A stretch of DNA of 64,000 bases from Sediminicola sp. (GTDB lineage: Bacteria > Bacteroidota > Bacteroidia > Flavobacteriales > Flavobacteriaceae). The notes under the pieces are model-generated. The model saw nothing but the letters and a program-made list of their open reading frames with translations. It was not told where the DNA came from and ran no database searches. Below, piece after piece: positions 45,425-53,657 of this stretch (within the stretch, counting starts at the first letter, position 1; every line of letters begins with the position of its first letter). The DNA is taken from the NCBI GenBank assembly GCA_024643325.1, contig JAHEND010000003.1, positions 1 to 64,000 on the forward strand, read 5' to 3'. Position numbers and translations under genes: made by a program.

Positions 45425-45859
45425 TTATTTAATTCCAGTACTTCCAAAACCACCAGAACCTCTTTCACTGTCTTCCAAAGTATCTGTCAGTTCCCATTGG
45501 GCACGCTCATATTTGGCCAAGACCATTTGGGCAATCCTATCTCCGTCTTCTATGGTGAAAGGATCTGTAGATAGGTTTACAAGAATAACGCCTACATCTC
45601 CCCTATAATCTGCATCTATCGTTCCAGGTGCATTCAACACCGTAACCCCGTGTTTGGCAGCCAAACCACTTCTAGGCCTTACTTGTGCCTCTGTGCCTGC
45701 TGGCAAAGCTATATGAAGCCCCGTGGGGATTACTTTTCGCTCCATGGGCGCTAACGTGACAGGCCCAGGAAGGTGGGCCCTTAAATCCATTCCAGCAGCC
45801 GCTATAGTTTCGTAAGACGGAAGTGCGTGGGCACTTTTATTAATGATCTTAATCTTCAT
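45425..45859 (-). CDS. dut: dUTP diphosphatase
   Basis: 144 residues, trimeric dUTPase. The five motifs are visible: [34 protein letters not shown], the [12 protein letters not shown] block and the C-terminal [10 protein letters not shown] arm. Hydrolyses dUTP to dUMP. Overlaps the flippase gene by 11 bp. Confidence 0.96.
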   Translation of the reverse strand: MKIKIINKSAHALPSYETIAAAGMDLRAHLPGPVTLAPMERKVIPTGLHIALPAGTEAQVRPRSGLAAKHGVTVLNAPGTIDADYRGDVGVILVNLSTDPFTIEDGDRIAQMVLAKYERAQWELTDTLEDSERGSGGFGSTGIK

Positions 45860-47423
45860 TACTTCTTAATTTTTTTAAATTTTTAAGCTCCAAACCGGCT
45901 GTTATTAATAGAAATCCCAATAAAAATAGATTTCCTAAAACCATTTGTCCAGGAAAGACATAGAAGGAAAGACAGCCTAAAAGGACTGCTGTACTCAAAT
46001 AGCCCATTATTTTACCCAAAGGATAATTTATGGGATACTTTTTACGTCCTATAAAATAAGAGGCGGTGGCCATAGTCCCATAAGCAGCTAAAGTTGCTAT
46101 AGCGGCCGCATAGTAGCCTATAATTGGAATGCCTATAAAATTCACCACAAGGGTGATGGCAGCCCCTCCTATAGAAATATAAGCCCCGTAATGGGTTTGG
46201 TCTGTTACTTTATACCAAACAGATAGGTTGTGGTAAATACCCAGGAATAAACTGGCCAGTAAAATGATGGGTACCACTTCTATCGCTTCCCAATAGCTTG
46301 AATTTCTAATAAACAAGGTTTTAATAAGATCTATATACACCATTACCACTAAAAAAATTACACTGCCAAAAATCACAAAATACTGCATAATAACGGCATA
46401 AGCCCTTTGGGGATTCTTTGACTTGGCATGGCTAAAGAAAAAGGGTTCAATTCCCATTCTAAAAGCGGTGGCAAAAAGGGTCATGAACAAGGCCAATTTG
46501 TAACAAGCGGCGTATTTACCAAGTTCACTGGCGGCCACAGCTTCAGGCAGTAGTTTAGCTAATAAAATCTTATCAAATACCTCATTGATGGTGAAAGCTA
46601 TTCCAGCAATCATCACAGGAAATGCGTATCTCGTCATGCGGTTGAACAGGGCGGTATCAAAACCAAAACGCAGTCCTTTATACTGACCAGAAAGCCATAT
46701 AAAAGTACTGGCAGAGGCTATGGTATTAGCTATAAAAATATAGGCAATCTCAAAATTAGGCCTGTAAAAACCCACTAGCCAGTGTCGTATAGATGCGCTA
46801 TTTTCAAGGGTAGGGTCTGCGGTGAAAGAGGCATCGGCTCCAAGAGCCAAAGAAGCGTTCAAAGAAGCATCTATGGGGGGCTCTAAACCTGCCAAATAAG
46901 GCAAGCCTATTAGAAATAAAAGATTGAGTCCTAAATTGAGTCCTACGTTCGCTGTTTTTAAGACCGCGTACTTCGCTGGACGTCCTTCTGCCCTGAGTTT
47001 AGCAAAGGGTATGACAACCAAAGCGTCTAAGCCCATAATGGCAATGGCATAGCCTATGTATTCTAGTTTAATGTCTGTCAATGAAGACAAAGTAGGCAAA
47101 GCCATAGCGGCTATTAAAACAAAAACAAAGGTGGACGCTGTAATAGACCAAAGCGAAGTAGCCACTACCTTCTGCCTATCAGAAGTGTTGGTGTAAAACC
47201 TAAAAAAAGCGGTTTCCATACCATAAGCCAAGAGCACATTAAAAAGGGCAAACCAAGAAAAAATTACAGTCACCTCTCCAAAACCGGCCGTAGCCAAAAT
47301 ATCGGTATAGAGCGGGAGTAGCAAGAAGGACAATATTCTTGGCAAGACAGTCGCTATTCCATAGACAAAGGTCTGGGCAAATAATTTTTTAAACAAGCTG
47401 TGTTCGTTTGGGCCTTGTGGCAA
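45849..47423 (-). CDS. Polysaccharide/lipid flippase (MOP superfamily, Wzx-like)
   Basis: Up to 524 residues and about 12-14 membrane segments. The N-terminus [20 protein letters not shown] (without more context) and the [18 protein letters not shown] region are typical of the polysaccharide biosynthesis transporters of Bacteroidota. The upstream start is a TTG at 47423; a TTG nine codons later would give the usual family N-terminus, so the true start is unsure. Predicted to move lipid-linked glycans across the inner membrane. Its start lies 20 bp after the atp operon terminator. Confidence 0.85.
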   Translation of the reverse strand: MPQGPNEHSLFKKLFAQTFVYGIATVLPRILSFLLLPLYTDILATAGFGEVTVIFSWFALFNVLLAYGMETAFFRFYTNTSDRQKVVATSLWSITASTFVFVLIAAMALPTLSSLTDIKLEYIGYAIAIMGLDALVVIPFAKLRAEGRPAKYAVLKTANVGLNLGLNLLFLIGLPYLAGLEPPIDASLNASLALGADASFTADPTLENSASIRHWLVGFYRPNFEIAYIFIANTIASASTFIWLSGQYKGLRFGFDTALFNRMTRYAFPVMIAGIAFTINEVFDKILLAKLLPEAVAASELGKYAACYKLALFMTLFATAFRMGIEPFFFSHAKSKNPQRAYAVIMQYFVIFGSVIFLVVMVYIDLIKTLFIRNSSYWEAIEVVPIILLASLFLGIYHNLSVWYKVTDQTHYGAYISIGGAAITLVVNFIGIPIIGYYAAAIATLAAYGTMATASYFIGRKKYPINYPLGKIMGYLSTAVLLGCLSFYVFPGQMVLGNLFLLGFLLITAGLELKNLKKLRSNED

Positions 47424-47443
47424 ATCGTTGGGTTTAAAAATAC

Positions 47444-47467
47444 AAAAACCCCAGCAAGCTGGGGTTT
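47444..47467 (-). terminator. Terminator of the atp operon
   Basis: Minus strand stem AAACCCCAGC (10-bp arms 47467-47458 and 47455-47446, 2-nt loop) followed by TTTTT. It is 60 bp past the atpG stop and 20 bp before the flippase start. Confidence 0.8.
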
Positions 47468-47527
47468 ATTTGTGCATTATTTATCGCTAATGCCCTGTAA
47501 AAAAAGCATTTAAGACAAGCTAAATAT

Positions 47528-48385
47528 TTAATCATTTAAAGCCTCAGCACCCCCAACAATCTCTAAGATCTCATTGGTAATAGCTGCCTGACGTGCTTTA
47601 TTGTAGGTTAATTTTAATTGATCTCTAAGAGCTGTAGCGTTGTCTGTAGCCTTGTGCATGGCCGTCATTCTAGCGCCGTGTTCAGAGGCAAAAGAATCTC
47701 TGATTCCTTTGAAAAGCTGTGTTTTTAATGCTTTTGGCACCAATTCACTCACGATCTCTGCCTTTCCAGGCTCAAAGATATAATCAGATTCAGCTGCGGC
47801 TCCTACCACGGGAACAATGGGTAAAAATTGTTCTGTAGTGACTATTTGAGTCGCTGCATTTTTAAATTTATTGTAGATCAAGACAATTTTGTCGAACTTC
47901 TCTGTAGCAAAGTCAACCATTAAGCGGTCTGCAATCTCACTGACGTTTGCGAAAGTAAGGTCATCGTAAATGGTGCTTTCAATAGATGCCAAAGGAAAGT
48001 TTTTTCCTAAAATATCTGCAGATTTCTTCCCTACAGCCATAATGGAAACCTCTTTTCCAGCATAGGTCTCTTTAGCTAAATGCTGTACTTGTTTAATCAC
48101 GTTGGTGTTAAAAGCACCACAAAGACCACGGTTAGAAGTAATGGCCACCAATAGGATTTTGTTTTCCTCACGAACGGCTGCATACTTGCTTGCGTCTGAA
48201 CTTTCAATACTACCGCTCAAAGACTGTAATAAATCTGTAAGGGTGTCTGAGTAAGGACGCATGGCCGTAATAGCATCTTGTGCTTTTTTTAGCTTCGCCG
48301 CAGACACCATCTTCATGGCAGAAGTAATCTGCATGGTAGAAGATACCGAGGCTATTCTATTACGTATTTCTTTTAAGTTTGCCAT
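47528..48385 (-). CDS. atpG: ATP synthase F1 gamma subunit
   Basis: 285 residues. The N-terminal helix LKEIRNRIASVSSTMQITSAMKMV and the C-terminal helix with KATDNATALRDQLKLTYNKARQ (each family-diagnostic, pieces ITSAMKMVSA and NKARQAAITNEI) form the rotating shaft; SNRGLCGAFN is in the Rossmann-like domain. Last gene of the cluster; the beta and epsilon genes (atpD, atpC) do not follow it. Confidence 0.96.
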   Translation of the reverse strand: MANLKEIRNRIASVSSTMQITSAMKMVSAAKLKKAQDAITAMRPYSDTLTDLLQSLSGSIESSDASKYAAVREENKILLVAITSNRGLCGAFNTNVIKQVQHLAKETYAGKEVSIMAVGKKSADILGKNFPLASIESTIYDDLTFANVSEIADRLMVDFATEKFDKIVLIYNKFKNAATQIVTTEQFLPIVPVVGAAAESDYIFEPGKAEIVSELVPKALKTQLFKGIRDSFASEHGARMTAMHKATDNATALRDQLKLTYNKARQAAITNEILEIVGGAEALND

Positions 48386-48407
48386 GTCTGGTTTTCCTTA
48401 GTTTGGC

Positions 48408-49982
48408 TTAGTACTTAGCAGATAATTCCTCACAAACCGCAGCAAGCGTGTCTGTTACCTCATCTGTTAATTTTCCTGCTTTTAATTGGTCTAACACATC
48501 TCTGTGTTTCGCATTTAAATACTCAATATAGGCTGTTTCAAACGCTTTGATTTGATCTACAGGTACCTTCTTTAAAAGGTTTTTAGAACCTGCATAAATA
48601 ATCGCTACCTGATCCTCTACGGTGAAAGGGTCATTTTGAGCCTGCTTTAAGATCTCTACGTTTCTACGTCCTTTTTCAATCACGTTTAAAGTGGCCGCAT
48701 CTAGGTCAGAACCGAATTTAGCAAAAGCCTCTAGTTCTCTAAACTGCGCCTGGTCCAACTTAAGCGTACCTGCTACTTTTTTCATGGATTTAATCTGTGC
48801 GTTACCCCCTACCCTAGATACCGAAATACCTACGTTAATAGCAGGACGAACCCCTTGGTTAAATAAATCTTGCTCCAAGAAGATCTGACCATCCGTAATA
48901 GAAATTACGTTTGTTGGAATATAAGCAGAAACATCTCCCGCCTGAGTTTCAATAATTGGCAATGCCGTTAATGAACCCCCTCCTTTAACGATAGGCTTTA
49001 AAGAATCTGGCAAATCGTTCATGTCTTTTGCAATGGCGTCGTCTGCAATTACCTTAGCAGCACGCTCTAACAATCTAGAGTGCAAGAAGAATACATCTCC
49101 AGGGTATGCCTCACGTCCCGGTGGACGTCTTAATAATAAAGACACCTCACGATATGCAACTGCTTGCTTAGAAAGGTCGTCGTATATAATTAAAGCGGGT
49201 CTACCCGTATCTCTGAAATACTCCCCAATAGCAGCGCCCGCAAATGGAGCGTATACTTGCATAGGTGCAGGATCAGACGCATTGGCTGCTACAATAGTGG
49301 TGTAAGCTAAAGCCCCTTTATCTTCTAATGTCTGCGCAATGGCAGCTACTGTAGATGCTTTTTGACCAATGGCCACATAGATACAATATACTGGCTCACC
49401 AGCGTCATAAAATTCTTTTTGATTTAAGATGGTGTCAATACAAACCGTAGTCTTCCCAGTCTGACGGTCCCCAATCACCAATTCACGTTGTCCTCTACCA
49501 ACTGGGATCATAGCATCTATCGCTTTAATTCCTGTTTGTAATGGCTCTGTTACTGGCTGACGGAAAATAACCCCTGGTGCCTTACGCTCCAATGGCATTT
49601 CATACACCGTTCCTTCTATAGGACCTTTACCGTCAATAGGCTGCCCTAAGGTATCTACCACACGTCCTACAATACCTTCTCCTACTTTAATAGAAGCAAT
49701 ACGCTCGGTACGCTTTACGGTAGTTCCTTCCGTAATGTCTCTAGATGGGCTTAATAATACCACCCCTACATGGTCTTCTTCTAGGTTCAATACAATTCCT
49801 TGTACGCCCCCGTCAAATTCTACCAATTCTCCATACTGTACATTAGACAAACCGTATACGCGGGCAATACCATCACCCACTTGTAATACAGTGCCTACCT
49901 CGTTCAAAGAGGCTTGTGCATTAAATCCTGCTAATTGATCTTTTAAAATTGCAGATACTTCTGCGGCTTTTACTCCTGCCAT
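48408..49982 (-). CDS. atpA: ATP synthase F1 alpha subunit
   Basis: 524 residues. Non-catalytic nucleotide-binding subunit: P-loop GDRQTGKTT, the [17 protein letters not shown] block with the conserved arginine region, and signature [14 protein letters not shown]. 22 nt before atpG and 3 nt after atpH. Confidence 0.97.
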   Translation of the reverse strand: MAGVKAAEVSAILKDQLAGFNAQASLNEVGTVLQVGDGIARVYGLSNVQYGELVEFDGGVQGIVLNLEEDHVGVVLLSPSRDITEGTTVKRTERIASIKVGEGIVGRVVDTLGQPIDGKGPIEGTVYEMPLERKAPGVIFRQPVTEPLQTGIKAIDAMIPVGRGQRELVIGDRQTGKTTVCIDTILNQKEFYDAGEPVYCIYVAIGQKASTVAAIAQTLEDKGALAYTTIVAANASDPAPMQVYAPFAGAAIGEYFRDTGRPALIIYDDLSKQAVAYREVSLLLRRPPGREAYPGDVFFLHSRLLERAAKVIADDAIAKDMNDLPDSLKPIVKGGGSLTALPIIETQAGDVSAYIPTNVISITDGQIFLEQDLFNQGVRPAINVGISVSRVGGNAQIKSMKKVAGTLKLDQAQFRELEAFAKFGSDLDAATLNVIEKGRRNVEILKQAQNDPFTVEDQVAIIYAGSKNLLKKVPVDQIKAFETAYIEYLNAKHRDVLDQLKAGKLTDEVTDTLAAVCEELSAKY

Positions 49983-49985
49983 GTT

Positions 49986-50522
49986 CTAGATATTTGTAAA
50001 TTCTCTTTCTAACTGCTGCAATTGAGCAGCAACACTTGCGTTGTATTGTAAATCTCCCACTCTTAAAATAAACCCTCCTAAAAGGCTTGGGTCTACTAGA
50101 TTGGTAATGGTCACCTCTTTATTGATTAATTTGGCTACCTTCTCTTTTATTTCTTTTTCTAGGCTTTCGCTTAACGCTACAGCCGACGTCACTATTGCAT
50201 TGGCCTTACCTTGTGCCGCCTCATATAAGTCTGTAAAAGCTACTGCAACCGCCAAGGTAAGTCCGGAACGTTTGTTGTCTAATAAAGCCTTAAAAGTTTG
50301 GGCAACCAGTGGCTGTACTGCCGTAAATACCGCCTCAAATCCTGCTTGCTTTTGCGTAGCAGTCAATGTTGGGTTGGCTAAGAAAGATTTAAAATCTTCG
50401 TTGCCGCCAATAATAGTAGCCATTTCTTGCATGTCTGCAGCAACAGCATCCAAAACATTGGTCTCTTGGGCTTGTTGTAACAAAGCTTTTGCATAACGAA
50501 TGGCAGCTCTAGAGTTGGTCAT
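49986..50522 (-). CDS. atpH: ATP synthase F1 delta subunit
   Basis: 178 residues. N-terminal six-helix domain with RAAIRYAKALLQQA and FKSFLANPTLT, C-terminal segment LLGGFILRVGDLQYNASV typical of delta/OSCP. Holds F1 on the peripheral stalk. 4 nt after atpF. Confidence 0.94.
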   Translation of the reverse strand: MTNSRAAIRYAKALLQQAQETNVLDAVAADMQEMATIIGGNEDFKSFLANPTLTATQKQAGFEAVFTAVQPLVAQTFKALLDNKRSGLTLAVAVAFTDLYEAAQGKANAIVTSAVALSESLEKEIKEKVAKLINKEVTITNLVDPSLLGGFILRVGDLQYNASVAAQLQQLEREFTNI

Positions 50523-50526
50523 AATG

Positions 50527-51027
50527 CTAGTTTAATTTCATATCACCGAGAGCGTCAGAAACTAATTTCTGCTGCTTGTCTCCGTTAGACAATTCGCTTT
50601 TGATTACTTTCTCAGCAATCGCTACAGATAAAGTAGCTACTTGCTTCTTAATGTCTGCCACAGCCGCTTTCTTTTCAGATTCAATAGCTTCTTGCGCTTG
50701 TTGCAACATTTTATCTCCTTCTGATTTAGCCAATTCCTTAGCGTCAGAAATCATTTTTTCTTTTAATTCACGGGCTTCTTTAAGCATGGCTTCTCTTTCT
50801 GCTCTAGCGTCTTTTAATAACTGATCGTTATTTGCCGTTAAGCTTTCCATGTCTTTTTTAGCCTGTGCAGCACTATTTAATGCGTTTTGAATACCTTCTT
50901 CACGTTCTTGTAAAGCGTCCAAAATAGGTTTCCAAGCAAATTTTACCATCAGTAAAATAAGGGCTATCAACAAGATAGACGACACTAAAAATAGTCCTGG
51001 TGAAAAATCGTTTAATAAAGTTTCCAT
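50527..51027 (-). CDS. atpF: ATP synthase F0 b subunit
   Basis: 166 residues: one N-terminal membrane helix (LFLVSSILLIALILLMVKFAW) and a long Ala/Glu/Lys-rich helix that dimerises as the peripheral stalk. The first gene after the hairpin at 51054-51090, so its expression may depend on read-through from atpE. Confidence 0.94.
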   Translation of the reverse strand: METLLNDFSPGLFLVSSILLIALILLMVKFAWKPILDALQEREEGIQNALNSAAQAKKDMESLTANNDQLLKDARAEREAMLKEARELKEKMISDAKELAKSEGDKMLQQAQEAIESEKKAAVADIKKQVATLSVAIAEKVIKSELSNGDKQQKLVSDALGDMKLN

Positions 51028-51053
51028 AAAAAAGGGTTTGCTTTTTTTAATTT

Positions 51054-51090
51054 AAAAAACACCCGCTACGGCCAATCGCCGCAGCGCGTG
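51054..51090 (-). terminator. Terminator-like hairpin inside the atp operon, after atpE
   Basis: On the minus strand CGCTGCGGC (51086-51078) pairs with GCCGTAGCG (51072-51064), one G-T wobble and a 5-nt loop. After a single G/G mismatch three more pairs form (CAC 51090-51088 with GTG 51062-51060), and six T follow at once (51059-51054). It occupies the 82-bp gap between atpE and atpF. I see no TAnnTTTG promoter between it and atpF, so it is probably a partial terminator or an RNA-stabilising 3' end for atpE. Confidence 0.7.
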
Positions 51091-51109
51091 AAATCTTTTT
51101 CAAAAGTTC

Positions 51110-51313
<204 letters not shown>

Positions 51314-51357
51314 TTAAATTAAAAAAACGCTTTTTACAGCTTTCGTTTTTGTTTTGA

Positions 51358-52479
51358 TTAATGATGGTCATGTTCTGCTACTGCCATTCCAATAAAAAGA
51401 GCAGAAAGCATGGTAAAAATATAGGCTTGCAAGAAGGCTACTAGCACTTCTATTAGTGTAATAAAAAAAGACAAGACAAAAGACAAAGAGGTAGCCCCTA
51501 CTAAACCTAATGTTTCTCTTAGGGTAAACATAATAGCAATTAAACTCATCACTACAATGTGTCCTGCAGATATGTTAGCAAACAAACGCACCAACAAAGA
51601 AAAAGGTTTAATTACTAAGGCTCCAGCCAATTCAATAATAGCCAAAACAGGTCTTAACAAATAAGGCACTCCCGGCATCCATAATATATGTAACCAATAA
51701 TCTTTGTTCCCACTCGCGGTGTAAATCACTAAGGTCAATACCGCTAAAGCAGCAGTCACAGCCAATTGGCCCGTAACATTGAACCCTAAAGGGGTTAGCC
51801 CAACTAAGTTTAAACTCCAGATGAAAAAGAATACTGTCAATAGGTATCCTGTAAACTTTCTGTATTTTTTCTCACCAATGTTCGGTCTGGCAATTTCATC
51901 TCTTACATAAAGCACCAATGGCTCTAATACCCTACCAAAACCTGTAGGTACTTGCTTTGTTCTGTACTGTCTTGCCAAAGAAGAAAAGGCCAACAACAAC
52001 AATAATCCTATCATTAGAATTCCCATAACACTTTTTGTGATAGAAAGGTCTAAGGTCTGTGTAGCGTTTATAGGGTGGTGCGCTTCATCAAAAACAATTT
52101 CTTGAGCCCCTTGGGACAATTCGTATATTTTACCGTGAAGTTTTACTAGGTTTAGTCCATTTTTTTCAACAAGCACCTGCCCGTTGTCGTCATGATGGAA
52201 AGCAGAAGACATAAAAGTGATTATTCCCTGGCTTGTTTTTACAATGACAGGCAAAGGGAAGCCAAAGTGGTGTCTTTCGCCTTCACTATCTGAATATGAA
52301 AAGAGGCTAAAGTCATGAGAATCTTTAATGTGGTGTAAAATATACGCTTCCACCTCACTTTTGGTGTCTACAATCCCTCCTTCTTGTGGATCTGTATTGG
52401 CATACGAAACAAAAGTAGTCAAGAACGCTAATACCAATATAGCAAAGATGTGGCGGTATTTTGTGGCTTTATTCTTCAT
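51358..52479 (-). CDS. atpB: ATP synthase F0 a subunit with signal peptide and N-terminal extension
   Basis: 373 residues from ATG 52477-52479 (MKNKATKYRHIFAILV); an in-frame extension to 52542 adds an unlikely segment. A signal-like helix ends at about 28 (FVSYA), followed by a soluble region of about 120 residues rich in His and Asp (HHIKDSHDF, SSAFHHDDNG) that is absent in E. coli but known in Bacteroidota. The channel core has the essential arginine in LLVRLFANISAGHIV. First of the classical atp genes here. Confidence 0.95.
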   Translation of the reverse strand: MKNKATKYRHIFAILVLAFLTTFVSYANTDPQEGGIVDTKSEVEAYILHHIKDSHDFSLFSYSDSEGERHHFGFPLPVIVKTSQGIITFMSSAFHHDDNGQVLVEKNGLNLVKLHGKIYELSQGAQEIVFDEAHHPINATQTLDLSITKSVMGILMIGLLLLLAFSSLARQYRTKQVPTGFGRVLEPLVLYVRDEIARPNIGEKKYRKFTGYLLTVFFFIWSLNLVGLTPLGFNVTGQLAVTAALAVLTLVIYTASGNKDYWLHILWMPGVPYLLRPVLAIIELAGALVIKPFSLLVRLFANISAGHIVVMSLIAIMFTLRETLGLVGATSLSFVLSFFITLIEVLVAFLQAYIFTMLSALFIGMAVAEHDHH

Positions 52480-52562
52480 GAAAATATAAAAATAGACGCT
52501 AAAAAATTTTGCGCAAATGTAAGCATATTCTATAAAAAACAAACCCTATTTACAGATTAAAT

Positions 52563-52862
52563 CTATGAAGAAGGGCTTTGCTTCAGTATTTTTGAAAGAA
52601 ATAAAACCTCTACCGCTAAAAATAACAAAATAGGTAAAAGAATATTGACTTTTTCTTGAAGGCTAAGGGAGAGCCCCTCTAAAAATAAGAAAGAAAATGA
52701 TTTGTAAAAAAACACCCCTTTTAACGGGATCCCAAACAGGTACAAAAAACCCACATAGTCTTTGGTTTTGGGGCTTTTAGAAAGCAAATAACATATCCCT
52801 ACAACCACTGTACTGGCTGTAAGATTAAAAAACAGGTGTTCTTCAAGGAGTATCTGGTTCAT
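52563..52862 (-). CDS. Small membrane protein between atpZ and atpB (probably DUF6168)
   Basis: 99 residues with three predicted membrane helices (about 10-28, 37-55 and 71-92) separated by short charged loops. I believe this is the small family (DUF6168) seen at this place in flavobacterial atp clusters, but the name is from memory. Its position, in the slot often taken by AtpI, suggests a role in F0 assembly or ion supply. Function unknown. Confidence 0.75.
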   Translation of the reverse strand: MNQILLEEHLFFNLTASTVVVGICYLLSKSPKTKDYVGFLYLFGIPLKGVFFYKSFSFLFLEGLSLSLQEKVNILLPILLFLAVEVLFLSKILKQSPSS

Positions 52863-52954
52863 GAAATATAGCTGTAAATAATTGTTGTGGGTCTAGAGCG
52901 CTGTTACGGTGGCCTAAGGTTTTGGCGGTATTTAAAGCTTTGGGCAACACCTTA

Positions 52955-53167
52955 TTAGGCTTTGGCTTGTTTGATCATGGCGTAAATGGCTAGCGCTATA
53001 GACAACAAAGTGAGGCTTATTTCTAAAAAACCCCATTGCATTTTTTGATCCAACCAACTGCCCAATAAGTTTCCACCATAAATGGTCAAACCCATCTGAA
53101 TACCCATTCCAGACACTTTTGCCAAAGCCTTTAATGGGTTGTCATTGGGCTTTTTTTCTGGAGACAT
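52955..53167 (-). CDS. atpZ: AtpZ/AtpI family protein
   Basis: 70 residues, two membrane helices in the AtpZ/AtpI hairpin arrangement: KVSGMGIQMGLTIYGGNLLG then SWLDQKMQWGFLEISLTLLSIA (pieces), the Asp/Glu-containing loop being typical. AtpI-type proteins help c-ring assembly and may carry Mg or Ca. It lies between the bactofilin gene and the small membrane protein gene. Confidence 0.87.
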   Translation of the reverse strand: MSPEKKPNDNPLKALAKVSGMGIQMGLTIYGGNLLGSWLDQKMQWGFLEISLTLLSIALAIYAMIKQAKA

Positions 53168-53211
53168 ATGGCGGTTTCTAAGGGTGTCTTATCTATTTTA
53201 ATCAAAACAAC

Positions 53212-53634
53212 TTAGCCGTTATTGGCCATGGAGGTCCCCTGTTGTTGTGACTCTTTTGCGTCTGGGTGGAGTGCAGAAACCCCTTTGGGCCTCATGCTAC
53301 ACTTGGCATTAAACACTGCGCCTGGGCTTATGGCTAATTTTTGCGTATAAATCTGGCCTTCTATTTTAGCGGTTTCTTGTAAATTCAACAACTCAGAGAC
53401 TTCTAATTCTCCTTCAAAACCCCCAGCAATGTCTGCCTGAACACAAGAGACATTTCCAGTAATTTTACCTGAAGCACCAATAACGACCTTTCCAGTAGTC
53501 GTTAGATTTCCTTCTAAAATACCGTCTATTCTAAAGTCTGCTTGAGAAGAAATATCTCCTTTAATATGGGTGTTGGCCTCAATTCTATTAGGCTGACTGC
53601 CCTGGTCTTGTGCTTTTTTATTTTCTGAAAACAT
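53212..53634 (-). CDS. Bactofilin (polymer-forming cytoskeletal protein)
   Basis: 140 residues. The central bactofilin beta-helix repeats are clear: IKGDISSQADFRIDGILEGN, TTGKVVIGASGKITGNV and FEGELEVSELLNLQETAKIEG (split blocks). No signal peptide; N- and C-termini are polar and flexible. Forms filaments that organise wall or secretion machinery. 23 nt after sprE and before atpZ, an order I know from other Flavobacteria. Confidence 0.92.
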   Translation of the reverse strand: MFSENKKAQDQGSQPNRIEANTHIKGDISSQADFRIDGILEGNLTTTGKVVIGASGKITGNVSCVQADIAGGFEGELEVSELLNLQETAKIEGQIYTQKLAISPGAVFNAKCSMRPKGVSALHPDAKESQQQGTSMANNG

Positions 53635-53657
53635 CTCTTTTTGCTTTAATACACTCC

